A stretch of 42,081 nucleotides of DNA from Apostichopus parvimensis (taxonomy: Eukaryota > Echinodermata > Holothuroidea > Aspidochirotida > Stichopodidae), in assembly GCA_000934455.1 (NCBI GenBank), contig KN888765.1, positions 62,619 through 104,699 on the forward strand, given 5' to 3'. The first letter of the stretch is position 1. Each line of letters begins with the position of its first letter. Below the pieces are notes generated by a model. It did not search any database. It had not been told where the DNA came from and was given only the letters and a program-made list of their open reading frames with translations. Positions 25,541 through 37,500 of this stretch are shown here, one piece after another. A program made the translations under genes and the position numbers.

Positions 25541-25548
25541 TGACGTCA
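25541..25548. promoter_or_regulatory. Consensus CRE-like palindrome TGACGTCA
   Basis: Perfect TGACGTCA, preceded by CAAGATGG (YY1-like) at 25525-25532. Both motifs are frequent in animal promoters, but here they lie beyond the TRRAP stop and about 4 kb before the ERG start, with no gene start identified beside them. A chance match is quite possible. Confidence 0.25.
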
Positions 25549-25576
25549 TCTACCATTTGAGAAACACCTTTGTGAA

Positions 25577-25582
25577 AATAAA
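25577..25582 (+). terminator. Candidate TRRAP poly(A) signal (distal)
   Basis: AATAAA in GTGAAAATAAAGAGGCC, followed within about 15 bases by a TTTGTTTAAGC T-rich stretch. A TGACGTCA palindrome lies about 30 bases upstream (25541-25548). Confidence 0.3.
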
Positions 25583-27581
25583 GAGGCCTTTGTTTAAGCT
25601 TGATTTTATGCGTCTTTTCATCATTTTACCTCGTTTATTCAAATGCTCGTATAAACTGACATCTAACTCTGACATTTCAAAGAGGGGGTACCAAACACAC
25701 CTGACCTTTCACCACTGTTCCATTGCTACAAGAACTGAAGTAAGAAGATAAAGTGAAAATTCATCCTCTCCCACCCCTCCCCCAACCCCCAGGCTTCTCC
25801 CAAATTCTCTTTTGATGATAGCAAGATCTTTTGTTGCAAGATTAAATTTATTAACTTAACTGAAAAGACCTATTTTATTGCTACTGATAAAACCAGTGTG
25901 TAGTGAGGCATGCATGCTTTTTATGAGCATTCAGGTGGGGTGAACATAATTTTCAAATCTTCATTTCTCGTCTATTTTGTACTGTCATTCATGAAAGGAC
26001 AGAACTATGATATACTGCAAGATTTTAGCTCAAAGGCAGTTAAATGCAGATATACAAATTGTCATAGGAAACTTCTCTCTTCAATAGATATAACGTTTGA
26101 GGAGACAGGAGAAAAATAGTCTGTAATTTACCTCGCTATATCATTGGCTATAAAATAGCAAGGATATTAACCATCTGGCGCCTCAAGGGACCTTAACCAA
26201 TCTTAACCGAGTAAAAAGTTTTATTTTTCTTTGAGTTCTCAATTTATTTAATGCACCCTTCATTAACTTCTAACTTAATACGTTCCACCCATATTAGCCT
26301 ATAAAGTGATCTGTGCTAACTTAGGAAGACGTTTTAGAGAGATTGCTGTTTATTAAAGCAGGATTTATACGTTAATTCTAAAAGATTTATGAAATTTGAT
26401 ACGAAAGAGAATTGTGAATGAAATCTTTGTTCAGCAGTTGACAGTCACCTGTGAACCTATTTGTGCTGAATTTTGAAATGTATGTTCATTGCCATTAACG
26501 ATACGGTTGATAGTATGCCTAATGTAACTCTGTGAGTATGGCTGGCAAACGGGCTGATAAAAAATGTTGAGGGCAAAATACTCTCAGGTTTATGTGCTAA
26601 GGATCTTGTTCTGAGTAATATTTGGTACATTAGTTAAAACTGTCTCAACTGGGCAAAATAGGGTAAGGAGGGGGGGGGGGGGGATAACACTCAAGCATGA
26701 CATTGAGTATTTAAGCTATTTCGTTTTTAAATATTCTTTTCAAATATTTGAAACGACGGCGTTAATGAATGAACTTACAAGCACAAATAAAAAGGATTTA
26801 TTTAAGCCAATTACGTACTAACATGTTTTAAATCCTTTTTGGGCTTTGGCATCCATGTCCTGGGCCGACAATCTCGTCGCACTAATTAGGGGAGATTAGG
26901 GAGTGGGGGGGGGGGTATTGGATTTTTTTCTGTAAGTTCTCTTTTCATTATTTCCTTACCTAATAGATTGTCACTTTTGCTATATTTTGTGAATTGTTGT
27001 TCAGTTTGTCCCAGTGTTAACTTTAATCACTAAACCTACAACTTAAACTTGTCCATCACCACATATTCCACCATCCCAGAGATTCACGAAGATCTTTTAT
27101 ATTGCGACGATCGAAAGACCATTCAAAACTAGCTGGCAATAAGCGCTACCAGTCTGCCCGGTTCTAGTATACGCAAAGTATAGAGTATTCTATAACGCTT
27201 TGCCAAGCTGTAATATATTGTTTTCTAAAGTGTGACCAACATACTTTCTCGAAGTATCAAAGATAGAAAAGCTGCGTAATTTCAACTCCCAGATGTTAAG
27301 ATCAGAGTATTTCCTTCCAAAGTTTAATATGCTAAACTTGGTTAAGTTTTCAATAGTAGTCCTACTTCCCTTACCCCTGCCCTACAACGTATACCCCTCC
27401 CCCCCCCCCCTCCTCCTCCTACAAATATTTCATACACTGCAGAGCGTTAAACTAGTAAGACCAATTAAAGGTCCTATTGGTAGGAAAATGCTTTGAGAAG
27501 GCGGGCGTTAAAATAACTGTTGAAGTTTAAGCATAAATTACTATTATTCAAGTTGACGTTCTAGAATAATGGGAGAAAAAA

Positions 27582-27647
27582 CGCAAAAAGCACAAAACGA
27601 ACTTAGTACGTACTAAGTGTCGAAGTACTTCGACACTGTGTTTTGCG
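27582..27647. repeat. Two abutting perfect palindromes inside an imperfect outer stem
   Basis: Palindrome 1 ACTTAGTACGTACTAAGT (27601-27618) and palindrome 2 GTGTCGAAGTACTTCGACAC (27617-27636) overlap by two bases. Outer arms 27582-27594 and 27637-27647 pair as CGCAAAA..CACA with TGTGTTTTGCG (11 pairs, 2-base bulge), leaving AAACGA unpaired. The whole could fold as a T-shaped cruciform. Confidence 0.85.
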
Positions 27648-28420
27648 ATCCTTAATGATGGCCGGTACAATAAAATAAAAATACGATTAAGACAAAGTTC
27701 TTTGCAGTTATAACTTTGTGCCTAAAGATCTTTCTTTTTCTCCTTTGAACATTTAGACTAGAATCCCAGTTGTATTTAGTCTATTTTCTTTCCATTTTTC
27801 CTTATCATTAATATAGGCCAACAACCTACTTGAGTCGAAGGAAGTATTTCGGGATTGGAGCTTAAATTATGTAATACGGATTCAAATAGAGAAAGACCAT
27901 TTTTATTCTGTGTTATTAAATTCCCCATGCAGTGGTAGCCTCTATATACTGGCTAATTAGTTCGTAATTATATAGACGCAACTTAAAAATTATATTGATA
28001 ATGGCCTGAAGCTTCCATTGCTTCGAAGACTAAAGTATTTTAGGTTCATCAATATGTTCAAGCCTACAGAAGATATTATCGAGTAGCCTAATAAGCTTAC
28101 CGTTTTAAATATTTCATTTTGATAAGGCAGCTAAACTTTATTTGAAATGTCTACCTTAAGTACTTAATTGAAACTACTTTGCAGACGGTCCCTGAATAGG
28201 CCATCAGTCATAGCAATCCGCCGTACGTAAATTTCTCTAAAAGGAAGTTTATTCTGCCAATTTTTAAGTTTCACACAAGAGTATAGGCTTATAGTTTCAC
28301 ACAAAAAACGTTTTTTTTTTCAATGAATGAAAATGATTGTTTCTCTGGAAAAAAAAGTGAACAAAATATTAGTGACGTAGGAAGTTATAAAAACAAAGGA
28401 GAAGACGAAGGAGACTAAAA

Positions 28421-28423
<3 letters not shown>

Positions 28424-28477
<54 letters not shown>

Positions 28478-28498
28478 CAAACAAACAAACGAGTGTGG
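28424..28498. repeat. (TAA)n microsatellite followed by (CAAA)n
   Basis: About 16 uninterrupted AAT triplets (28425-28474) and then ACAAACAAACAAAC. The poly-Ile frame on the minus strand is a by-product. Confidence 0.95.
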
Positions 28499-29694
28499 AG
28501 GGGGTCTACCAATGAAGAATTTTTAATTTTGTAGATGTTACGGTGGTCCAGGTATGACATCAGAAATTCTATGTATTTTGGTTTCCAATTTCTACGTTTT
28601 TTTTTCATATTTCGAATATATATTCTCAAAATCTTGACACCTTTCTATACCGAAATTTCTACTAAGCTAATTACTGCTAAAAATGTTCCATTGTCTGGAC
28701 TTTGTATTAAACATTTCGACTTTTTACCTTCAATTTGATAAAAAAAAAAAATTAAAAAAAGATAGGCAAACCTTTCTACAAGTAGCCCATATTGGAAGTT
28801 CTACGCTAGCACCTTTTGAACTAAATCCAGACCCAAATGCGAATTGTGTTTTTTGTCTAAATTATGAATAGTATTGTCCGGTGGGTCTTGTTTATCTGGT
28901 CGGATCCCGGCATTGAGAAGCACATGCGAGCACATACCCCATATCCAGATACATCGCCATATGTAATTAGCAACAATTATAGATATCTTTTCCTAATCGA
29001 GTCAGTGATGTAACTGGTCGCACAAAGAGCAATAAACAATGCCAAATGTTAAAAGTTTATTTGTACTTTCTCTTACAAACCCATTTCTTGAGCCTAATCT
29101 GAAAAGGTATGATACACCTTTTTACTGAACAATCGAATTCTCGGTAACAAAAGAGCGTCCTACATCATACATAACGGTACAAACCGACTGATTGAAAACA
29201 ACGAATAATGATAATCAATGATTGAGCTTTTGCTTGGCGCACGATGAGTTACCTGGATACTAACTTTACGCGACAAAAGTACTTTCGCACTACTGTACCA
29301 AAATAACCTCTATATCGGCTTGAATTTTGCATGAAAAGTTTAGAATAAAAGATGTATCATTTTGTGGACCATATGTAACTTAGCAATTTATTTTCATGAA
29401 CACAAATAGTTCATGAATGGTAGTAACTCACACCTTAGTTAAGGCGCAGTCTGTTCACCAAATCTCGTGTTGCTTACAGTTTGGCAGGTATTGACGGAAT
29501 ACAGTAGCTGTATAACATAACGCGTAATGATAGTATCCGTTGAGTAGCTAGCAGACGATCATCGCTGTTGCAAAGTTGCAAACCAGAGCTGAACAATACT
29601 AACGTTAGGCCATATTTGAAACAAGTGCAGCAATATTGCCGGACAACACCATACTGGTTTATCGGAATATAGAAATCATATTTTCCAGTGAAAA

Positions 29695-29770
29695 ATGCCT
29701 GTACGAAGGGGCCATGTGGCACCTCAAAATACTTTCATCGATACCATCATTCGGAAATTTGACGGACAAA
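29695..29770 (+). CDS. KCNH: ERG channel exon 1 (start codon, PAS-cap)
   Basis: Start ATG at 29695 has A at -3 (GAAAAATGC) and an in-frame TGA at 29689-29691 just upstream, which fixes the start. It encodes [25 protein letters not shown], differing from human ERG1 at only two positions that I can recall (I for L, D for E). Donor CAAA|GTAAGT leaves one base. The Arg/His-rich PAS-cap interacts with the channel gating machinery in ERG1. Confidence 0.96.
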
Positions 29771-32700
29771 GTAAGTTTCGTAGAAGAATGTTAACAACAG
29801 GTTTCAGAGCACGGACGCTCAGATTCACTGCGATTGACACTTGTCTTTGCTTCGTTATTGTGCAACCAGCTGTGTAGATATCGGTGTGGGAAATTCAAAG
29901 TAAGCTTAGGCTAGGCTGCAATGATTGAACTACCACAGCACTGTAGGAACAAGGTAAATCAGCAAAGCTGGTTTACTAGCCTCCATTGGCTTCGTGTAAA
30001 ACCGTAAATTGAAGTTAAGGTACTAATACTAGTTAATAAATTTCTGCATATAATACGTCTTCTGTGTTGGCTAATAAGGTTAAACAGACCCTTTTGGAGT
30101 GGCAGTGTGAACTCGCCAGCACGGATATCAACCTTGTGATTCTTGCCCAATATATTTCCTGACAATTACCATCAGAAAGCATTTGACCCAAATCTTTAGG
30201 CCTAGCTCTTTTCAGTGTGAATGAGGACAAACTTTGTACTGTGCCATCAATATCAGCCTTTTGGGGTCTGTGTTCAATACTTTCATAAGCATATTCCAAT
30301 TGTCACTAAGTTAGGCCTAACTTTAATGTACGGTAGGTATAACTTATAAGGCACTATCATTTTTGGATCATATTTATTTTACCCACTATTGTTACCAGGA
30401 TTTTAAGAGTTGCGTCAGCGGGATGCAATGTCTTAAAAATGTTTGTGTCCACGCAAAAAAACATTTTGTGATCAAAATAATGATTCAAATATACGTGATA
30501 TTCTTAGAAACAAATTTCAACTACATCTTCCTACCAAGAGACAGTGATTCTTGTCATATATGTGTCAACATGATTATTGAGTGCACACATACAGTATGAT
30601 AGCCTATAGTACAAACTTCGCTATCTCAGGGGACAGTAAAGTTACAAAGTAGTTGCATTTAAACAACATACCTTGTGTTCATTGAGCACTATAGATGCAA
30701 GAATGTTTGCAGACAATGGTAAGGGACTATTAACCAATCACATCACAGGGAATTTGGTAATGCATCATTGACTACTTTCAGCATGAAAATCTTTGTAATG
30801 GGAGTGTTTTTTACTTGGTTGATTGGTACTTTTGAGAAGTTGTGATTTTTTTAAAAGAAAGAAATATTCATTCCAAAAAGTGTTTGTTATTCTTTGCATA
30901 GGCCTATTTGTGAGTGTGTGTACTTGTGGTCCCCCTCCCACCTCCCCCCCCAAAAGTGGGTCTGCAGGACGCAAGCAATTTGAAGGTTTCGCACCCCTGG
31001 CTACAAGATTGCATCCCAGACCCAGAATCCTGCATTTGTATTAATGCTGCTTACCTTTTGATTTGATTTTGATTTTTTAATTATTATTTGGCTAGTACTA
31101 TTTATAGTTTTTTCAACTTTAATTTGTGCAGATTTTTGTTTGGTTTTTTTTGGAAAGCATTTTCATATTGTTGGTAATGGTTAGAGGTTCTCTAGATAAA
31201 GAAAAGGCTGTGAAATAACAAGTGACACAACACATAAACGTTACAAAAAGAAATTGCAAATTGAGCAACACAATCAAAACACAAAAAAGAAAAAAAAGAT
31301 ACGAAAACAAAAAACTTGCCTAAAGCTTATAGTGGCAATGGAATATAAGTATGTTTTTAACAGAAATGGAGGAATAGAAAGAGTTTGTTTGCATGCTTGT
31401 CAGTATATTTGCACAAATCTAATGAACCAAGACAACAACTACTTAAGACACTTAACCTTCAGTTAAAAACATTATATAACAGCAAACCAGACAATATTTA
31501 AAAATCTTTTCCTCTTGCATGTCTAATTTTATTCCTTGGAGAAGTTCAAGAGGAGTGGGAGGCGATATATAGAAAGTTGGGAAAAGTAGTATGGTCAATT
31601 ATATTTTTATTTGATTCCACTTCATCTGAGCCCCTTAAGTCCAGGGTGTAATTGATAGGTTTGTGAACAGAACTCAGTTGAACCACAACTTTTCAAAACA
31701 TTTCAAATTTTGAGAAGGAAACATAATTTTAGAAAAGTTCTGTGCATCCATTTTGCCATACTGTAACTAGAATGGCAGGTTTCAGTTCACCTACTACAAC
31801 CACTTGCCTTTCCAAAGCAAATAATGAGATTAAAGGTAAAGCTAGCTCATTGAAATCATATCCAGGTATGCTCAAAGTTTCTAGCAAAAATACAAAAATT
31901 TTTCATCAAAAATGGTTTTAAAATTATTTTTCAAAACTGCAAATATCAAATGTAGGCTTTCATAGGCTTGAAAATGTATGTAGTGATTATAGGTTTTAGA
32001 AAAGTATCTTCGGAACAATTCATTGCATGTATTTCCCATTATGTAGTAAAACAAACACTTACAGTATGTCAATTTATAATACTGCATTGTTGTCTCGATG
32101 TCATCATTGTTGCTTTCATGGGACTATACACTCTTTGGATTGCTGTTTTAAATCGGTGAAGAATTATCAGAAACGTAAGGCATAATTTGCTAGTTTCCAT
32201 GTTGTACTTATTGATATACATACGATCTCAGACAGAAGCCAAAGACATTTATTAAGCTCCCCTGTGAAACATACTGGCAATGAGAAAACATATCTAAAAC
32301 TAGACAAATGATATGTATGTCAAAACGACTGCCAGAGTTGTAATTTAATGCATCATTAATGCTCCACTGTATTGAACAAAACTTGAACTGCTGAAGTCGG
32401 TCTGGGCACTCTTGAATGTGTATCATTTGCAGTGGAAAAACAAAAGATTTGCCAACAAAAGATGTCCCAGATATCCACAACAGAAGTTGCCAAGATAATG
32501 TTGTGGTACTGTCATTTTTTACTTCTTTCTGTTCAACCCCTGTTCCACTGCTCTAACCCTAGATTAGAGAAGGTACAATGATTAAGTAATTTAAGTTAAC
32601 TATCAGGTAAGCTACAGCAGTTCTTCCATTACACGACTCCCAGGAAACCATTCAACAAGCATTTGGTTTTTTTCTTTCCCGCCTAATGATATCCTCTGTC

Positions 32701-33054
32701 AAGAAACAGTGTGAGGCTTCAAACTTTTCGCTCTGAGCTCGAGCATTTCTAGTCTCAAATTTGAATAAATATGTATCGTAATACAAGTAGGTCACTTTTC
32801 GTCTTCTTCTTCTTATTATTCAGATCGGAATTTCATCATAGCCAACGCTCAGGTTGAAGGAAGGGCAATTATATATTGTAATGACGGATTTTGTGAGCTG
32901 TCTGGATATTCGAGAGCAGATCTCATGCAGAGACCGTGCTCTTGTGATTTCTTGCAAGGCAAGGAGACTAATCCTGAGGGAATCAGGCAGATTCTAAATG
33001 CCCTTGAAACTGGAGAGGAGACCCAAGTAGAAATAACGTATTATCGTAAAGATG
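29695..33054 (+). CDS. KCNH: ERG-type (KCNH2/6/7) voltage-gated K+ channel, exons 1-2 (3' partial)
   Basis: ERG channels are tetrameric six-transmembrane plasma-membrane K+ channels whose N-terminal PAS domain slows deactivation. Only the first two exons are in the window: 29695-29770 and 32824-33054, joining to 102 codons plus one base. Residues 1-25 are the PAS-cap ([20 protein letters not shown]) and 26-102 most of the PAS fold, ending at YYRKD with the first base of a Gly codon. Exon lengths of 76 and 231 coding bases equal those I recall for human KCNH2. Vertebrate KCNH2, 6 and 7 are co-orthologous to a single invertebrate gene (Drosophila seizure), so the symbol is given at family level. 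The transmembrane, pore and cyclic-nucleotide-binding-homology parts lie beyond the window. Confidence 0.95.
29771..32823 (+). other. KCNH: ERG channel intron 1
   Basis: A 3,053-base intron with consensus GTAAGT and CAG ends. It contains a possible non-LTR retrotransposon relic (29981-30080) and short C- and A-runs (30942-30951, 31280-31300). Open frames on either strand (for example minus-strand 30033-30299 and 32208-32480) show no recognisable domain. Confidence 0.85.
29981..30080 (+). mobile_element. Possible non-LTR retrotransposon (CR1/L2-type) relic
   Basis: The frame from 29981 reads LHWLRVKP, a stop, then [14 protein letters not shown]. It resembles the LHWLPVxxRIxFKVLxLxxKxLH motif at the C-terminal end of CR1/L2-type reverse transcriptases. 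It is interrupted by a stop and fades after about 30 codons. Very old or coincidental. Confidence 0.35.
32824..33054 (+). CDS. KCNH: ERG channel exon 2 (PAS domain)
   Basis: Encodes [60 protein letters not shown] and EEIxx-type strand residues ending ITYYRKD. The [21 protein letters not shown] series is the ERG PAS signature; the middle ([19 protein letters not shown]) is the variable helix. Acceptor CAG at 32821-32823, donor GATG|GTAAGC, phase 1. Confidence 0.97.
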
Positions 33055-33451
33055 GTAAGCATGAAGTCATGAGTAATTACATATGCTCACCTTTACAGCT
33101 GTCTCATTGAACGTCTAATAGAGCTCACTGCAGGCACTGAAGCTTCAGTTCATGGAAAGTTGCCTGTTTTGGCCTGTTTGAAATTAAAACATAAGGGTAG
33201 GAAATATCATGGTTGCTTTCATACGTAATGCACAGTGTAAGCATTTATATATACCCTACTCTTTTTTCCCGTACAGGTATAGAATCAACAATTTTGATGC
33301 ATGCATGTCTTAGTCGTTCAAATTTCGCAGGATAATTTTAAAAAGCTTTTAGCATTTATTTAGAGTGCTAACAGGACATAATTTATTTTCAAGGCTATAT
33401 ATATGTGTTACTGTGAACCTTACTGTTCTCAAATTTCATCCACATTGACGT

Positions 33452-33611
33452 AAATCCCCCTCCCTCCCTCCCCCCATCTCCTGAACAAAATAGCATGCAA
33501 TTTGCTACATAGAATATTTGTGTGTAAAAATTTTTTAAATCCCCCTCCCTCCCCCATCTCCTGAACAAAATAGCATGCAATTTGCTCCATAGAATATTTG
33601 TTTGTAAACAT
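33452..33611. repeat. Tandem duplication, about 80-88 bp, two copies
   Basis: Both copies read AAATCCCCCTCCCTCC, then ATCTCCTGAACAAAATAGCA, TGCAATTTGCT and CATAGAATATTTGT. The second copy starts near 33537. The few differences suggest a fairly recent event. Confidence 0.92.
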
Positions 33612-34503
33612 TATTTACCCTTGCTAATTGATTTATTCTATATGAGAATAGATTCACCTTCTTGTGGCTGTGTTTACTATAGTCATGCAGTCATTACACA
33701 AATTATTGCTATTTTAATTGCATTCTTTTCGTTCATGCAATATTAACCAAGGCCAATGTGAACAGTGTGGCTCAATTTTCAACTGACATATGATGATAAC
33801 TATAAACAGTACGATAAATCCCGATGTTTCAAAATGTGAAACAGGAAAGTGAAAAATATATCTGACTGATGGCCTTGCTTACTGTACAAATTTTTTTTTT
33901 AATGTATACATAGAAATTTTTCAGTTAATTTCTGAAAGCTTTTGCAATTATTAAATTGAGTTTATGTTAAACAGCTTACGTTGATAACGGGAAATTAAGG
34001 AGGTATATTTTTAAGAAGGACCCAAACTGCAATATAAGGCTTAGTTCTGATTGGTTTGCATCAAAATCTCTGTGACTGTCAGTTATATATAGAGATATAG
34101 AAATGAAATCATGCTGAGTCAATTCAATTTGGCAAATTTTCAGTCGATTTCGTGGAGTGAGCTGTCCTCAACAACAAAATAAGAAACCCAGACATTAATT
34201 TTGATCTGCTGCAGGTTTTCAAATATTGCCGTGATCGTTTGGAGCTGATAATTGGCTAGTCTGTGAAGTAACAATGGTAAACCTTGCCACTGTATTGATC
34301 AGTTTTAGCATTGGGCATTCGACTGCACTATATGTAGAGTGTTATGCAGTGTCCGGGTTAGTGATTCAACCTGTTGTGAAATTTGATATTGATTTTCTTC
34401 TGTTTTGTTACTTTGCTTTCTTTCTTAAGCAATGGTGCCTCTCCTACTCATGCATTGTTTACCAAACAGTTATAAGTACAGCCCAGCAAGGAGGGATTAT
34501 ATT

Positions 34504-34521
34504 GGGGGGGGGGGGGGGGGG
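34504..34521 (+). repeat. Poly-G run (18 G)
   Basis: The longest guanine homopolymer in the window, in ERG intron 2. Confidence 0.95.
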
Positions 34522-37500
34522 TAATGACGTCTCTTTATAGTCTTATCTAGTATAAAACAGAACTTAAACTCTTGCTGCCCAGATCTTGCAAAATTCAGCT
34601 TGGTTATTTTAAAATCCCACTTGTCTGTGTGATATGAATTTAGCAAAATATGTTTTCTGTGGATTTGACAAACGTAACATAAATTGCTGTTTTATAATGG
34701 TTTGTTATTTACATGTAAGAATTGCAGTGAAAGAGATTCTATTTATGGATAGTAAGTATTTGGTAAAAAGAATTTAATGTGGCTTGCAAAACCAGAGAAG
34801 AGAGTGGGAAGTCAATGAAGAAATATTTGTGAAATATCCCTCAGATGTTAAATTTTTGCACCTGAACTCCTGCATCTTACAAAGAAGATTCAGAAATACC
34901 ATTTGCTAACTTTTTGGACAGTATTGTGAGCATATGTAGGAGGAGGAGGAGGAGGAAGAGGGGGGGGGGGTTGGGGATGCAAAGAAAGAACGGATGGGGA
35001 GATTTGCAATGAATTTAGAACAAGTTTTGGCCTGCCGGCATACCAGGGAAATGAGAGTAGCATTTTCCTGGTCATACTGTGTGCAGAGCTATGATAATTA
35101 ATTTAATAATTGAAGCCTGTCTAATTTCTAAATTGCAATGTGGAAAGTTTGTGTTTGTCCAGGTTGTCATCATGAAACTGCAAAACTCTTACCATCAAGC
35201 TAGGTTTTTCCCAAATTAGTAAGTCGTAAAATGTGTCCCTTGTTATCCTAAATTCTGGCGGGTGAATTAAATGCGAGGAATTTAAGAAATACGATACAGG
35301 CTCCTCTGGAAATCTGCAGAACTTCTCATTTTGTTGAGTGCATTTTGTACAAGAATTATGAGAGATTGGTTTTTATGCTTCCATGCATTCAATGCTGATG
35401 CTATAAACTCAATACCATCAGTGAAGGTATTGGAGACACAGGTATATAACAGCTGCTATCCCAGTCAACAATTTTGCTAATTACACCACTCTTCGACAAA
35501 GAATCAACGACGACCATGGATGGAAAAAATGTTCAAAATACAACCTACCTGTATGCTCAGTCATATATATATGGTTGTTATCAGATAATGCTATATGGAA
35601 CCACTCTTTGGAATTAGTTGAGCTGATGCACAGTATACCATGCAATTTACATTAACACTGAAGTTGAATTAAATTTAGGGATTATATGTAGCGATACAAT
35701 TAATATTAAAATGGCTATAAAGTTTCAAAAGCATGGACAGTGTTGGTAATTTGGTATATTTATCTTCTTGGATGGTATTCATAAATTTGTGACAATATTG
35801 GACGTTTCCAAATTGACATAAACTGCATTGGGCAAACTTGTCTGAATTTGAATACTATGCATCTGGCAATACTTATTAGTGCTTTTTTATATAAAGTCCT
35901 TTTAAGGCCTGCTGGTTGCCAACATTGAATATCAGTTACATCAATTTGTGGAGTACCAAATCTTCAAAGATCATAAAAATGCTAGGAGGACTGTGATATT
36001 CACTATGAGATGAAATGTTTTAGCTTGTCATCCCACTACCCCCCCCCTCCCCCTCATCCTCCCTCCCACTCCACCCCTTTCTCCCAGTCTAAAGGATTCC
36101 ATAGAGAAAGTGAACATTGATATTAATGTTGTCAGTTTTAAGTTCTAATGTAAAATTTTTGGTGCTTAATTTATGATTTAATTAACCAACTATTTAATTA
36201 AAGCCATGATACCCATACTAATCGATTATGATGGAGTACATGCACTTTATATGATAAGATACATGCAATTTCTAGGTCTGTGTATAAGACAATACATGGA
36301 CTGTGTCATGGAAATTTGGTATCATTGTAATTATTCTCCAACCTGTGCTTCTATGCATATGAATGACCATACTGTGGAACAAGGCTAAAAAGTAAGCAAG
36401 CAAACTATGCAGCTCAATATATCTCCTTAATAGTGTGCAATTTATAGTACGTATATCTCTATTGAAGGGAATCCAATGGGACAGATACCACTAATTTGTT
36501 TACTTACAAATTAAAAGATGATAGTTTCTTATTGCATTAATTAGCAGACTTTAGTCTATTGTTGGACTCTGGTCTGTTGTGTGAGGGGAGGCATCAAGGA
36601 ATATATATCTTCCTTACAAACTTATCATTGAACTAACAGAAATAGCCTGAACTTGTTTATGAGCCTATAGAAAACAAATAGCAGGACATTGTGGTTCAAA
36701 AAATAGATTCAAGATTTCAAGAGTGTTTTCTACTTTCATGAACAGAAAAACAGAATCAGAAAGATAATTTAAATTAGTTGGTGAAAACAAAACTGAGCAA
36801 GCTGAGAAATGGAGAAACCAAGAAACGGTTAATTTTCTGAAAGGAGAATTATACAATTATATTCACCTAACAAAAAAGAACATTGGTTGTTCAGAGCTTA
36901 GGATGTTGTGACTATTTTTTTTTTTTTAACTACCTTGAGCATAAAAATTTTTACACTGTATAATTAACCTACTGTAATTCACAAGTTGCACATGTAGTAT
37001 ACTTATTTGATGGATGTGACACGTTTTTACTAACTTTTGCGAATTAATTAAGCTTTCAGACTCAAGGTAATTACAATATCATTCCATGAATTCATTCTAC
37101 TGCGTAATGAGAGGCAGGGGGGGGGGAGTGGAATGTATGAATATAGCACATGCTTTGCACCCTTTAATTATCCCTGTTTGCTTCTTAAGACTCAAGTACT
37201 GGTTAAAATTACATTTAAGGGCTAATTGCCTCTGGTTGGTTGTATTGAGATCAAAATATGGCAAATTTTAATATCCAAAGTAAAATTTAGGTACTACTTG
37301 GAAAATTTTGACTGATAATATTATGAAGAAAAAAACTGCTAACAAACTGTTTACCTAGAATGCGGAAAGCATGCCGTAGCTAAATAACTAAATAAAGGTT
37401 AGAGAGCCTGACCTTCGTTCCTAGCAGGAACTCTGTTTCCCAGGTGAACTGAAATCAAAAACTGAATTTAAGGACACCTTTAAAGTAGACAAATGGACAA

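Larger units (their letters stand above)
23671..25582 (+). other. TRRAP: Putative TRRAP 3' UTR and downstream DNA
   Basis: No conserved reading frame. Contains a G-run (23968-23978), perfect hairpins (24284-24306, 25052-25079) and AATAAA at 24140-24145, 24728-24733 and 25577-25582. Where the transcript ends cannot be told without RNA data. Confidence 0.4.
25583..29694. other. Intergenic region between TRRAP and the ERG channel gene
   Basis: About 4.1 kb with no open frame I can assign to a gene. It holds G-runs (26670-26683, 26905-26915), a C-run with TCC repeats (27399-27420), paired perfect palindromes (27601-27636) and a TAA microsatellite (28424-28474). The last few hundred bases should include the ERG promoter and 5' leader, but no TATA box or initiator stands out. 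Confidence 0.6.

Noticed and set aside
25533..25751. Short plus-strand frame starting near the CRE-like motif
   Set aside because: 72 codons, no domain, in likely 3' UTR or downstream DNA.
27582..27647. Remnant of a viral terminal repeat
   Set aside because: Only the T-shaped geometry is suggestive. The outer stem is about 11 pairs and no replication or capsid gene remnant was seen nearby.
30033..30299. Minus-strand 88-codon frame in ERG intron 1
   Set aside because: No domain recognised; next to a possible retrotransposon relic. I cannot support it as a gene.
32208..32480. Minus-strand 90-codon frame just before ERG exon 2
   Set aside because: No conserved motif, and it lies inside the intron of the opposite-strand gene.
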